Source: Phycisphaerae bacterium
GTDB lineage: Bacteria; Planctomycetota; Phycisphaerae; UBA1845; JAFGLZ01
DNA length: 64,000 bases
Direction of reading: 5' to 3'
Assembly (NCBI GenBank): GCA_016927755.1
Contig: JAFGLZ010000265.1
Location: forward strand, 1 to 64,000
Positions 37,810-46,691 of the stretch are shown in pieces (the first letter of the stretch is position 1; each line of letters starts with the position of its first letter). Under the pieces are notes generated by a model. That model did no database searches. It saw only the letters and a program-made list of their open reading frames with translations, and was not told the DNA's origin. The translations under genes were made by a program, and so were the position numbers.

Positions 37810-38787
37810 CTAACTCCTCGGGCCTCGTCTTGATCGACGGTTCACGGCGGCGCAGACCAGTGAGGCGACTGTGAGCAGGGGCAACGCCTGGTCCAGGCCG
37901 CTGCCACACTTGAACAGTGCCTTGACTTCCCGATCCTGGTCCATGAGCAGGGTGATGGACAGATTGGCATCCGCGGCGGCGTGGTTGGCATCTCCGGGGA
38001 AGTTCGGGTCGAAGATCTGCCAGGTGTTGAATCCGCGTCCCTCGGCCGGGACCGCCGAGAGGGTCACGGGGACCCCCTGGGGATATGCCGGCGGGTCGTT
38101 GGGTTCGGCGTTCGGGTCGTAGTGGGCGCCCGGGGTGACGGGCATCGGGGGCTCGGGGTCCATCGTGACCGTGCCGTACTGGGGGTTGCCGAGGGTGAGA
38201 TTCAGGGCGTAGTAGTTGGGTTCGGCGCCGAAGTGGACGACCCACGGTCGGGAGGGGCGATAGCCGCCGGCGTTGGGATCGTTCGAGTCGAAGAAGTCGT
38301 CGTAATAGCGGAACATGACGAAGGTTGGCTCGCCCGGCGCGTTGGGGACGACGTAGCGCATGTGGAAGTGGAACTCGGAATAGGTGCTGGTGCAGACCGC
38401 GTCGCCGTCGGCGCTCAGGATCGGCGAGACGCCTTCGTAGAACGACATTGCCGGCGAGGCGTAGAGGCGCTGCAGCATGATGCGGTAGTCGACATTGGGC
38501 GTGCCGGGGAAGTGGTAGTTGGGGTCCTCGACGTAGCCGGGGCCGGGCTCGGTCCGGTTGTAGGAGCCCATGATGGTTTGGATCCATTCGTAGTAGTCGG
38601 CTCCGTAAGGGTCAGGGTTCGTGCCGTAGTCGTTGTTCCAGTGGCGGTAGAGCTGCCAGGCGTTGCAGATCATCGTTCCATTGTCCTGGCCGACGCGGTA
38701 GTGATCCAGGGGGCACTCGGCATGGGTCATCGACGCCATGCCCGCGCAGGCGAGGAGGGCGGTACTTAGGAAGAGAGTGAGTCGCAT
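37810..38787 (-). CDS. secreted protein with InlB-B-type repeat and putative C-terminal sorting helix
   Basis: Signal peptide MRLTLFLSTALLACAGMASMTHA; YGTVTMDPEPPMPVTPG...YPQGVPVTLSAVPAEGRGFNTWQI...DREVKALFKCGSGLDQALPLLTVASLVCAAVNRRSRR. Confidence 0.75.
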   Translation of the reverse strand: MRLTLFLSTALLACAGMASMTHAECPLDHYRVGQDNGTMICNAWQLYRHWNNDYGTNPDPYGADYYEWIQTIMGSYNRTEPGPGYVEDPNYHFPGTPNVDYRIMLQRLYASPAMSFYEGVSPILSADGDAVCTSTYSEFHFHMRYVVPNAPGEPTFVMFRYYDDFFDSNDPNAGGYRPSRPWVVHFGAEPNYYALNLTLGNPQYGTVTMDPEPPMPVTPGAHYDPNAEPNDPPAYPQGVPVTLSAVPAEGRGFNTWQIFDPNFPGDANHAAADANLSITLLMDQDREVKALFKCGSGLDQALPLLTVASLVCAAVNRRSRRGPRS

Positions 38788-38851
38788 GGTCTATTCCTCC
38801 AGATTGACGTGAGTCCTCGGCCCATGTGGGCCTTCGAGTGTTCTACCACGG

Positions 38852-39541
38852 CTACCAGGGCATGTCCATGCCGAGGTGCCACCATTCGGGAGCGTGCTTC
38901 GGGTGCCAGAGATTGACCTGATTGGGCTCCCAGGTTTCCTCGATCTTCACGACGGCGACGTGACTATCCACGAACAGGTAGTTGGACTTGTCGGCGTGCC
39001 GCTTGTGCGCGACGTTGTTGTTCGGGTCCTCGCCCCAACCGTAGTTCTCGGGGTGGACGTGGATGGACCCGGCGGTGTTGTCCGGGGTTTCTAGGACCCA
39101 GATTACGTATGGTGGATGCTTCACCTTGCTGACGGCGTTGGCGTTTGGATCGTCGAGCAGGCCGTTTGTGGAGAAGCTCGCCCATCGGAGCTCATCGCTC
39201 CGAGCCACGTCGCGCGGATCGTCCCAGTTCAGGAAGTTGTCGCTGCGATCGGCGGGGCAGCGATAGAGGAGTCTGGTCTTCGAGTAGGGCTGTAGGGAGT
39301 GGAGCCACCATGACCCCTCGGGGCTGTCGGCGAAGGGACAGTCGCTCGGCGGGATGGCCTCCTTGTAGTCCATCCCGTACATGGTCAGGGCCAGGCCCAT
39401 TTGGTGGAGGTTGCTCATGCAGACAGTGGCCTTGGCCCTGTCGCGAGCGGCCTTGAGGGAGGGGACCAGGATGGAGATGAGCAGCGCGATGACGGCGACC
39501 ACCACCAGCAACTCGATCAGCGTGAAGCTGCGACGCGTCAT
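38852..39541 (-). CDS. prepilin-type N-terminal cleavage/methylation domain protein
   Basis: MTRRSFTLIELLVVVAVIALLISILVPSLKAARDRAKATVCMSNLHQMGLAL...HADKSNYLFVDSHVAVV. Confidence 0.93.
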   Translation of the reverse strand: MTRRSFTLIELLVVVAVIALLISILVPSLKAARDRAKATVCMSNLHQMGLALTMYGMDYKEAIPPSDCPFADSPEGSWWLHSLQPYSKTRLLYRCPADRSDNFLNWDDPRDVARSDELRWASFSTNGLLDDPNANAVSKVKHPPYVIWVLETPDNTAGSIHVHPENYGWGEDPNNNVAHKRHADKSNYLFVDSHVAVVKIEETWEPNQVNLWHPKHAPEWWHLGMDMPW

Positions 39542-39665
39542 GACAGTCTCCTTTGGTCGGGTGACGGCTGCCGGTCCGGCCGGCAGGTCGGGACGGGTTC
39601 TCGCGTGGATCGACGATGGCCCGACCCGACCTGCTTCGTTGCGGCCTGCCGGCAGCGCCGGAGCG

Positions 39666-40346
39666 TCAGCGTTTCCGGCGACGGAGGACGATCATCCCGA
39701 CAACGAGGCTTGCCGCCGTAAGCGGCTCCGGGACGGTGACGAACGTCATCGTGTAGGCGTCGGAGGGCAGGTAGCCTGCCGCTCCAACGTCCAGCGCACG
39801 GAACGTGGCGGCGAAGGTCTCGCCCTCGACTGCCGTCGGGGCGACGGCGAAGAGCGTGTGCACGTGGAATCCCCAGGCTCCCAGGGTTCCGTTCTCGTTG
39901 TATTTGTCGTCCATCCAGAGGTGGTCGAACGTGACGGTGGCGGCGTCGGACGTGAGGAGCGGCGCCAACGTGTCCTCGTCGAGGACGTAGAAGCCAGCGT
40001 CGAACGACACCCTCTCGATGGCGATCAGCCAGTCCGGGGCGGCGTTGGGGTCGTCGCCTCCCAACTGCCAGTTGCCGTGATCGGGATGGGCCGAATGCCA
40101 GCAGTCGAGGTGTTCGCAGACGTACCAGCCGTCGAGCAGGCCGCCGTCCTGCTTGACGAGCTCGAGGGGCTCGCCCCAGTCGGGCCACCCGGGGACGCCG
40201 GGCATTGCGAAGAACCAGAGCTTGTCGTCGTCGGCGTTGCCCCAGGTTTGGTCCTGGTTCCGGCCGACGTGAGTGTGAGCGTGAGCAAGGACGGCCTGCG
40301 TCCCGACCGTTGAGGCCAGGATCATGGCTAGGGTTTTGATGGTCAT
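39666..40346 (-). CDS. PEP-CTERM-type secreted protein, His-rich N-terminus
   Basis: AHAHTHVGRNQDQTWGNADDDKLWFFAMPGVPGWP...; C-terminus VPEPLTAASLVVGMIVLRRRKR. Confidence 0.85.
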   Translation of the reverse strand: MTIKTLAMILASTVGTQAVLAHAHTHVGRNQDQTWGNADDDKLWFFAMPGVPGWPDWGEPLELVKQDGGLLDGWYVCEHLDCWHSAHPDHGNWQLGGDDPNAAPDWLIAIERVSFDAGFYVLDEDTLAPLLTSDAATVTFDHLWMDDKYNENGTLGAWGFHVHTLFAVAPTAVEGETFAATFRALDVGAAGYLPSDAYTMTFVTVPEPLTAASLVVGMIVLRRRKR

Positions 40347-40575
40347 TTCTTCTTTCTCCTTTGATCTCGTCGTGGCGGCGCCGATTGCGGCAACGCCTGT
40401 GACCCCCGCGCGATGGACGCGCGCGGGGGGGGGGCGGACGGACGACGTCAACTCGATGCGATTCGGCTCAAGCCGTGGATCGAACGGCCGTCGAACGTGC
40501 CGCCACCAGATGGGAACCGGCGCATGACTCGGCGAGCAGGCGCACGGTCATGGCACGATATCTGTTATTGTGTCG

Positions 40576-40935
40576 TTAGTTGACGGAGATAGGGCTTGGG
40601 GGGGCGCGGGGGCCGAACGGGTCGTGGTCCTTTCGAGGCACGGGCGCCTCGGAAGGCGCCGGGCCCGGATACGCGCGGAGCGCGAGCACCACGATCGGGC
40701 AGGGCGGTGGTGTCAGCACCGCGCGGGAACCGATCGTGAGCAGCAGGCAGATAGGGCAGTCATCGGAATGGTGTCTTGGCGCGGGGTCCTTCGATCCGAC
40801 TCCCGTGCAGGAGGCGGCCGGCGCGTGGCTAGCGTGACAGGCGAGGAGGTGCAGGGCGCGGTCAGCGCCCGTGCAGGCGGCGACGAAGCCGAAGACGGCC
40901 GCAAGACGTGCTGCGCGATGTACGGCCCGGATCAT
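40576..40935 (-). CDS. small membrane/secreted CxxC protein, paralogue of 41931-42293
   Basis: FVAACTGADRALHLLACHASHA...HHSDDCPICLLLTIGSRAVL...KDHDPFGPRAPPSPI. Confidence 0.65.
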   Translation of the reverse strand: MIRAVHRAARLAAVFGFVAACTGADRALHLLACHASHAPAASCTGVGSKDPAPRHHSDDCPICLLLTIGSRAVLTPPPCPIVVLALRAYPGPAPSEAPVPRKDHDPFGPRAPPSPISVN

Positions 40936-40957
40936 AGGGGGACCTCATCCCAGCCAA

Positions 40958-40972
40958 TAATACAATGTATTA
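40958..40972. promoter_or_regulatory. 15-bp perfect palindrome TAATACA-A-TGTATTA, candidate operator
   Basis: Ends at 40958, 23 bp upstream of the ATG (40935) of the minus-strand CxxC gene; TACA/TGTA half-sites resemble BlaI/CopY-type boxes. Confidence 0.55.
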
Positions 40973-41075
40973 CCACGGTTGGCCCCGCGATGTCAAGGGC
41001 CGGTGTCGCACATCATCGAGGGCGTCCGCGGTTCGCAGACGTGCCTGGACAGTTCTCGGCAGCGACTGTTCGTGC

Positions 41076-41798
41076 TCATTCCCCCGGTCGTTCTCCGGTT
41101 TCGGTGGTGGGTGGGTTGAACTCCGGCAGATAGTGGCGATCCTCCTCGTCCTTGCCGGTGCCGATGGTGTCTTCCCACTCGAGATTCTCGACGTGGAAGT
41201 CGACGAAGAGGTAGTTGCTTCGGTCCAGGTGTCGCTCTTTCTTGATCAGGTCGGTCCAGACTTCTTGTGCCTTCCATGCGGGGTAGCCCTGGTGGTGCAG
41301 GGCTTCGCCCTCGTCTCCCCTTTCGGAGAGGCAGATCTTGTCGGCGGGGCGGATGACGGCGTCCATCTTCTTTCCGAAAACGAACATACCGTTGATGATG
41401 TAGCTCTGGATGCGCTCCGGCACGTCATGAGCGTGAGGATCCTCGTTGGGGTCGTGCTCGATGACGTCGTCCCGGTGTGGGTCGGCCGGGCAGAGCATGT
41501 ACTCTCGCCGGAACTTGTACGGCGCGAGAAACTGCCACCACTCCTGGACGGCGGGTTGAGGGTCCGCGTAGTCGGTCCCGTGGACGACGGGGAAGAAGCC
41601 GTTTTGGTCCTCGGCGTAGAAGTTCAGGGCCTTGCCGATCTCTCGCATGTTACCCATGCAATAGGTCCTTCGGGCCATCGCGCGGGCTCGACTGAGGCTC
41701 GGCAAGAGGATCGAGATCAGCAGGGCGATGATGGCCACGACGACAAGCAGCTCGATCAGCGTGAACGCCCGTCGAGTGGGGGTAGCAGACACGTTCAT
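41076..41798 (-). CDS. prepilin-type N-terminal cleavage/methylation domain protein
   Basis: MNVSATPTRRAFTLIELLVVVAIIALLISILLPSLSRARAMARRTYCMGNMREIGKALNFYAEDQ...HLDRSNYLFVDFHVENL. Confidence 0.93.
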   Translation of the reverse strand: MNVSATPTRRAFTLIELLVVVAIIALLISILLPSLSRARAMARRTYCMGNMREIGKALNFYAEDQNGFFPVVHGTDYADPQPAVQEWWQFLAPYKFRREYMLCPADPHRDDVIEHDPNEDPHAHDVPERIQSYIINGMFVFGKKMDAVIRPADKICLSERGDEGEALHHQGYPAWKAQEVWTDLIKKERHLDRSNYLFVDFHVENLEWEDTIGTGKDEEDRHYLPEFNPPTTETGERPGE

Positions 41799-41930
41799 GG
41801 TCCATCCCTTCAGGCGGGAGACTCGAACCGACGCGGGGTCGATTCCGAATCATCTCATTCCGCGTCTTCATTGGTTGAGTGACGCGATAGCGGCCGCGCT
41901 GCGCGGATCGATGCTCTCAGATGAGCGGTA

Positions 41931-42293
41931 CTAGCAGGGGATTGGATCGGTGGCCGGCGGCCCACGCGGAACGAAGGGGTCGTGGTGCCTGAGCAGGTCC
42001 GGCGCCCGCGCGGGGCAGACCGTCGAGAAGGCGACGAGGCCGAGATAGTCGAGCGGCGGGGGCGACCAGTCGAGGACGGCGAGGGTCCCCACCGCAAGCT
42101 CGTGGCAGACGGGGCACTGCCGCGGCGCATGGGGGGTCGCCGGGCGTTCGCTATTGGATTCGCAGTTGGTCTGTCCGCAGGCATGCCCCGCCGAGGCGAC
42201 CCGCACGTGGATGGCGCGATCCATGCCCGAGCAGGCCGCCAGGAAGCCAGCGACCATGACGAGATGGACGAGCTTACGCGATTCGCGAGACAC
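41931..42293 (-). CDS. small membrane/secreted CxxC protein, paralogue of 40576-40935
   Basis: FLAACSGMDRAIHVRVASAGHA...APRQCPVCHELAVGTLAVLDWSPPPLDYLGLVAFSTVCPARAPDLLRHHDPFVPRGPPATDPI. Confidence 0.65.
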   Translation of the reverse strand: MSRESRKLVHLVMVAGFLAACSGMDRAIHVRVASAGHACGQTNCESNSERPATPHAPRQCPVCHELAVGTLAVLDWSPPPLDYLGLVAFSTVCPARAPDLLRHHDPFVPRGPPATDPIPC

Positions 42294-42494
42294 CCAGTAC
42301 GCTCCATGGCCGGATGTGCGGGACCTTACCTATCTATATTTCGGTGGAAGTGGCTGGGCGGTCAAGGGGCAAGGCCGGGAATCTTCTCATATCTTGAACG
42401 CGTGACCGCCGTGCGTCGGTCCCACGCGGTCGGACGACGGGCGAGAGCGGCCCGGGGGCAAGGGCTGGACCCATCGGGCGAGCCGGGGATGCGG

Positions 42495-43646
42495 CTAGGG
42501 CTTGAGCTCCTTCTCCATGATCTTGATGGCGTCTCGAATCTTCTGCTTCCGTAGCTCGTTGATGTGTTCCGGGAGGTCGGACTCTCGGATGAAGAACTCG
42601 AACTGATAGACGCCGCTCTTTCCTGGGACCGTGACCTTGCCCACGATCGGGTCCTGCGATCGGATCGAGATTGCGGGCGCCTGTTGCGTGGCGGCCGCAG
42701 CGCTGGCCTTCGTGTGCTTGATGAGGATTTCTTCGGTGTCGGGCTTGATTTCGTAGGCCAGCCCGGTCGAAGCGCCGATCATTTCGAGCGCCGTTCGGAT
42801 CGTGGCCTCGCGCATCATCAGCCCGAAGCTCTCTCGGGCCTCGACGGGCAGCCCCATGAGGACGCCCGGCTCCAGTCGGATCTTGAGGTCGGCCTGGCGG
42901 GCCAGATCGGCGAAGACGTCGGCCAGGGCCACGTGGTTGTAGCGGACGGTGATGGGTTTCTCGAGGAATCGTTCGGCCTGGTCCTTCTTGGACAGCACGA
43001 CGATCCAGTTGTCCCAGGGATACCAGGTCCAGCCGAGCCGGTTGCATGCGGTCTCGAGGACCTCGGCGATGGTGCCCTCGCCGGCTTTTGCGGCCTGGTC
43101 CATCAACTGCTTCTTGGGGTCGGCTTCGGCGCGGACCTGGAAGTTGAGAGGGATCTTGGCCGCCGCCTCTGCCGACCAGGGGGTCGTCAGCGCATGGTGC
43201 AGCAGCTTGAGCTCTCCCCACGTGGCTCGGCGGCAGACCCGCCGGAGCGCATCGACGGGCTCGATCGCCACGTCGCTGTCGCGCACCTGGAGCGTCATGC
43301 CGATGTACCAGAGCATGCCTTCCTTGCCGACGAGGCCCTCGCGGAGGGACATGCCCTCGATCTTGGCGCTGACGAGGGTCTGCTTGCCGTAGGGCAGCAA
43401 CTCGACGACTTGGGGACGGATGGTGAGCCTCACGCCGGTCTGTTTGCTGATGAGCTCGAAGGCCGAGGCCAGCGGCTGCTTGTCGATCGTGAAGTTCACC
43501 TGTTGGTCGAGTGCCTGTTCGATCAGCGCCCGCATGGACTGCGACTGTTCCTCCGCCGCCAGAGCGAACGGCGATGCTTGGAAGAGGGCCCAGCACGCGG
43601 CGACGGTCCAGGCCGGCGGCTTCGTCCTGAGATGGTTTCTGCTCAT
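42495..43646 (-). CDS. secreted protein with STN-like (secretin/TonB short N-terminal) repeats
   Basis: Signal-like N-terminus; VNFTIDKQPLASAFELISKQTGVRLTIRPQVVE and ITVRYNHVALADVFADLARQADLKIRLEPGVL. Confidence 0.75.
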   Translation of the reverse strand: MSRNHLRTKPPAWTVAACWALFQASPFALAAEEQSQSMRALIEQALDQQVNFTIDKQPLASAFELISKQTGVRLTIRPQVVELLPYGKQTLVSAKIEGMSLREGLVGKEGMLWYIGMTLQVRDSDVAIEPVDALRRVCRRATWGELKLLHHALTTPWSAEAAAKIPLNFQVRAEADPKKQLMDQAAKAGEGTIAEVLETACNRLGWTWYPWDNWIVVLSKKDQAERFLEKPITVRYNHVALADVFADLARQADLKIRLEPGVLMGLPVEARESFGLMMREATIRTALEMIGASTGLAYEIKPDTEEILIKHTKASAAAATQQAPAISIRSQDPIVGKVTVPGKSGVYQFEFFIRESDLPEHINELRKQKIRDAIKIMEKELKP

Positions 43647-43665
43647 CGATGACCTCTTGATTCGG

Positions 43666-44457
43666 TTAGAATATCATTTCATCCGACCCGATTTCGGGCC
43701 TCGTCCGTGGGCCCTTGAATCCCCCGATGGAGATAACGACGGCGCTGCCGCCTTCCTCGCTTGCCCGCGCGACGGTTTGGATGGGGGCATCCTGGGCGAT
43801 CCCGAAGGAGACCTGTACGACGGCCTTGGTTCCGGGCTTGGGCGAGGGCGGTCCGACCAGGGCCACCTGAATCTGCGGTTGGCCCGGAGCCGGCTCCACG
43901 GTCGCCTGGCGGGCGATCCACCACGCGCCGAGCGCGATGAGGATGGAGGCCGCGGCGGCAAGCGGCGTGTACAGCCTGATGACCTTTCGCGGCCAGGGGA
44001 TCACCTTGGGCCGCGCGTCGGTCCGAATCGTCTGACAGAGGCGCTCGTAGAAGAGATCGTGGTCGACCGGCGGCTCGTAGTCGCCCCAGGAGCGAACCAG
44101 CATCTCCGCCCGCCGATATTGGTGCTCGAGCAGTCCGACGCCGGGCTCGCGCTGGGCGTAGCTGGCCAGCGCCTCTTCCGCCTGCTCGTCACCATCGAGT
44201 GCCTGGCTGATGATGAACTCCGGGTCCTCCTGGACTCTCTCACCTAGGGCTGCCTTGAAGCGACCCTCGTCCATGGGGACCGGTTGCCGACCCCAATGCC
44301 CGATGAGGCTGTCCAGCCGCCTCATCCGCTCGAGATCGGCGCGGGCGTCGGGGTTCTCGGCCAGGCAGCGGTCCAGCAACTCGGCATCCTCATCCGAGAG
44401 CTGGCCGTCGATGGCTTGGCTCATCAAGAACTCGAGTTGTTCGGGATCGATGTTCAC
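43666..44457 (-). CDS. membrane anti-sigma-factor-like protein with duplicated N-terminal domain
   Basis: Single TM (LYTPLAAAASILIALGAWWIA), tandem SQAIDGQ.../SQALDGD... modules, immediately downstream of sigma-factor gene. Confidence 0.75.
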   Translation of the reverse strand: MNIDPEQLEFLMSQAIDGQLSDEDAELLDRCLAENPDARADLERMRRLDSLIGHWGRQPVPMDEGRFKAALGERVQEDPEFIISQALDGDEQAEEALASYAQREPGVGLLEHQYRRAEMLVRSWGDYEPPVDHDLFYERLCQTIRTDARPKVIPWPRKVIRLYTPLAAAASILIALGAWWIARQATVEPAPGQPQIQVALVGPPSPKPGTKAVVQVSFGIAQDAPIQTVARASEEGGSAVVISIGGFKGPRTRPEIGSDEMIF

Positions 44458-44577
44458 GGCAAGATCCTATCCAGTCATGGCGCTGCGTCGTTTCTTCTTC
44501 GGCAAGCGCCGCCGTCCTGTATCTTCTCGCGGCCGCCTCCGTCATCGCCGCGTCTAGTTCCGTCAAGCACGCCGGGG

Positions 44578-45189
44578 CTACAGATAGTCTCCCAGCTTCT
44601 CCTTGAGCGTCTTGCGGGCTTTGAACACGTGCCATTTGACGGCCTCGACGCTGCAATCGAGGACCTCGGCGACCTCCTTCTGAGGCATGCCCTCGATCGA
44701 AAAGAGCACGAGGGCCAGCCGCTGCTTCTCGGGGAGCTCGCCGAGGGCCTTCTGAATCGCCTCACCGAGCTCTGAAGCCAGCGCGTCGTCCGGAGGCATT
44801 CCCGCACTCACCATCCAGTCGCTACCTCGCCCTTCCTCGCTGCCGGGCAGCAGGCAATCGTCCACGGGGATCGGATTGCTCTGCCGTCTCGACCGACGGA
44901 AGTTGAGCGACAGGTTGCTGACGGTCCGCATCAACCATGGGCCGAAACGCTCCGGATCCTGCAGCGTGTCTAACGCACGAAAGGCCCGCAAGAAGGCCTC
45001 TTGGCAAACCTCCATGGCGTCGTGCGAGTTGCCGAGCAGCCGATAGGCCACCGACACGGCACGGCGCTGAAACCGGTGAATCAGCTCATCGAAGCCAGTC
45101 GTATCGCCGGCGAGAGTCCGCCGGACCAACTCGGCGTCGTAGAGCCGCTCGTCGGTTTGCTCACGATTTGCCTGCATGTGTTTAGACAC
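44578..45189 (-). CDS. ECF-type RNA polymerase sigma factor
   Basis: RRTLAGDTTGFDELIHRFQRRAVSVAYRLLGNSHDAMEVCQEAFLRAFRALDTL...LPEKQRLALVLFSIEGMPQKEVAEVLDCSVEAVKWHVFKARKTLKEKL. Confidence 0.96.
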   Translation of the reverse strand: MSKHMQANREQTDERLYDAELVRRTLAGDTTGFDELIHRFQRRAVSVAYRLLGNSHDAMEVCQEAFLRAFRALDTLQDPERFGPWLMRTVSNLSLNFRRSRRQSNPIPVDDCLLPGSEEGRGSDWMVSAGMPPDDALASELGEAIQKALGELPEKQRLALVLFSIEGMPQKEVAEVLDCSVEAVKWHVFKARKTLKEKLGDYL

Positions 45190-45482
45190 GGACCTCGGGG
45201 CAAGGTTAGTAGTGATCGAGCCCTAGCTCAATGCCACACGTTAGGGGATAACTCTCTGCTTTGCAATAGGTTATTACGACTCCTTCGCTGGCCGGCGGCG
45301 CGGTTTCCGTCGTCGGGGCGATTTCGTCCGACGCTCGGGGAGCCCTTGGACCCGACCGCCGACGGGTTCGAGACAGGCGGGGCGTTCGGCTTGGGTAGGT
45401 TGCCCCCGACTTGACATCGTCAAGAGCCAGTTCGGACAATGATATCGAGTTCTCCGTCAAACAGCCTTTTTCGTGGTGGCTT

Positions 45483-46688
45483 ATGAGCAAAGGCAAGGGC
45501 AAAGGCGGATCATCGAAGAAGGGCCCGCGAAAGGTCCGCGTGCACTTCCGCGCCAACCGCCTGACGCCCAAGCGCGACAAGGGCTGGACGCAATGGTTCA
45601 AGGAGGGGCGTTTCGAGCGTGAGGATGAGACCGGCCAGGAACGGCTCAACCGCAAAGGCGACCTCAGCCGCAAGCGGACGGTCATCCAGGACGAGGATGG
45701 TCAGGCGACGGTCGCGCCCGGTAACGAGCAACGAGAAGGCATCGTCTTGGCGATGCGCGGTCAGATCGCCGACATCGACGACGGCCAACGGACGTGGCCT
45801 TGCACCCTTCGCCGGATCCTGCGAACCCGGACGATCGAGGAGCGTCATCCGCTGGCCGTGGGCGATCGGGTGAGCTTCACCGTGGTGGCCGACGAGGAGG
45901 GCGTGGAGCGTGAGGGGGTGATCGAGTCGGTGGCCGAGCGCAAAGGACAATTGTCCCGGCGATACGGCGACCGCGAGCACACGATCGCGGCCAACGTCGA
46001 CCAGGTCGTCATCGTCGGCTCGATCATTCTGCCGTTCATCAAGCCCCATCTGATCGATCGCTACCTGGTGGCCGCGTCGATCGGCGAGCTTCATCCCGTC
46101 GTCTGTATCAACAAGGTTGATCTCGACCGCGAGGGCTTGACCGAGGAGTTCCTCGATCGGTTCCGCCAGCTTGGGGTGGATACGCTGGCCACGAGCGCGG
46201 TGAGCGGACAAGGCATGGCGGCGCTTTCCGAGCGGCTCAAGGACAGGGTCTCGGTGCTCGCCGGTCAGAGCGGCACGGGCAAGAGCTCGCTCCTGAACGC
46301 CATCCAGCCCGACTTGCGGCTTCGCGTGGCCGAGGTGAGTTCCGATAACTTCAAGGGCCGACACACCACGACCACCGCCCAGTTGCTCAAGCTGGACATG
46401 GGCGGGTACGTCGTCGATACGCCGGGCATTCGCCAATTCGAGATGACGGGCATCGAGCCCGGCGAGCTCGAGGCGCATTTTCCCGACTTCGAGCCCCACC
46501 TATCGCGCTGCAAGTATCCCGACTGCGCGCACACCAACGAGGGCGAGTCCGACTGCGGGGTCAAGCAGGCCGTCACTGACGGCCGGATTCACTTCGAACG
46601 TTACGAGAGCTACCTCCGCATGCTGGACGAGCTGATCCAGCTCGACGGCGCCCGCCAGACCGGGCAATCGCGGACGATGGAGACGTAG
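45483..46688 (+). CDS. rsgA: ribosome small subunit-dependent GTPase A, with basic N-terminal extension
   Basis: NVDQVVIVGSIILPFIKPHLIDRYLVAA, CINKVDL, AGQSGTGKSSLLNAI, RHTTTTAQL, DTPGIRQFEM, zinc CKYPDCAHTNEGESDCGVKQAV. Confidence 0.96.
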   Translation: MSKGKGKGGSSKKGPRKVRVHFRANRLTPKRDKGWTQWFKEGRFEREDETGQERLNRKGDLSRKRTVIQDEDGQATVAPGNEQREGIVLAMRGQIADIDDGQRTWPCTLRRILRTRTIEERHPLAVGDRVSFTVVADEEGVEREGVIESVAERKGQLSRRYGDREHTIAANVDQVVIVGSIILPFIKPHLIDRYLVAASIGELHPVVCINKVDLDREGLTEEFLDRFRQLGVDTLATSAVSGQGMAALSERLKDRVSVLAGQSGTGKSSLLNAIQPDLRLRVAEVSSDNFKGRHTTTTAQLLKLDMGGYVVDTPGIRQFEMTGIEPGELEAHFPDFEPHLSRCKYPDCAHTNEGESDCGVKQAVTDGRIHFERYESYLRMLDELIQLDGARQTGQSRTMET

Positions 46689-46691
46689 GTC

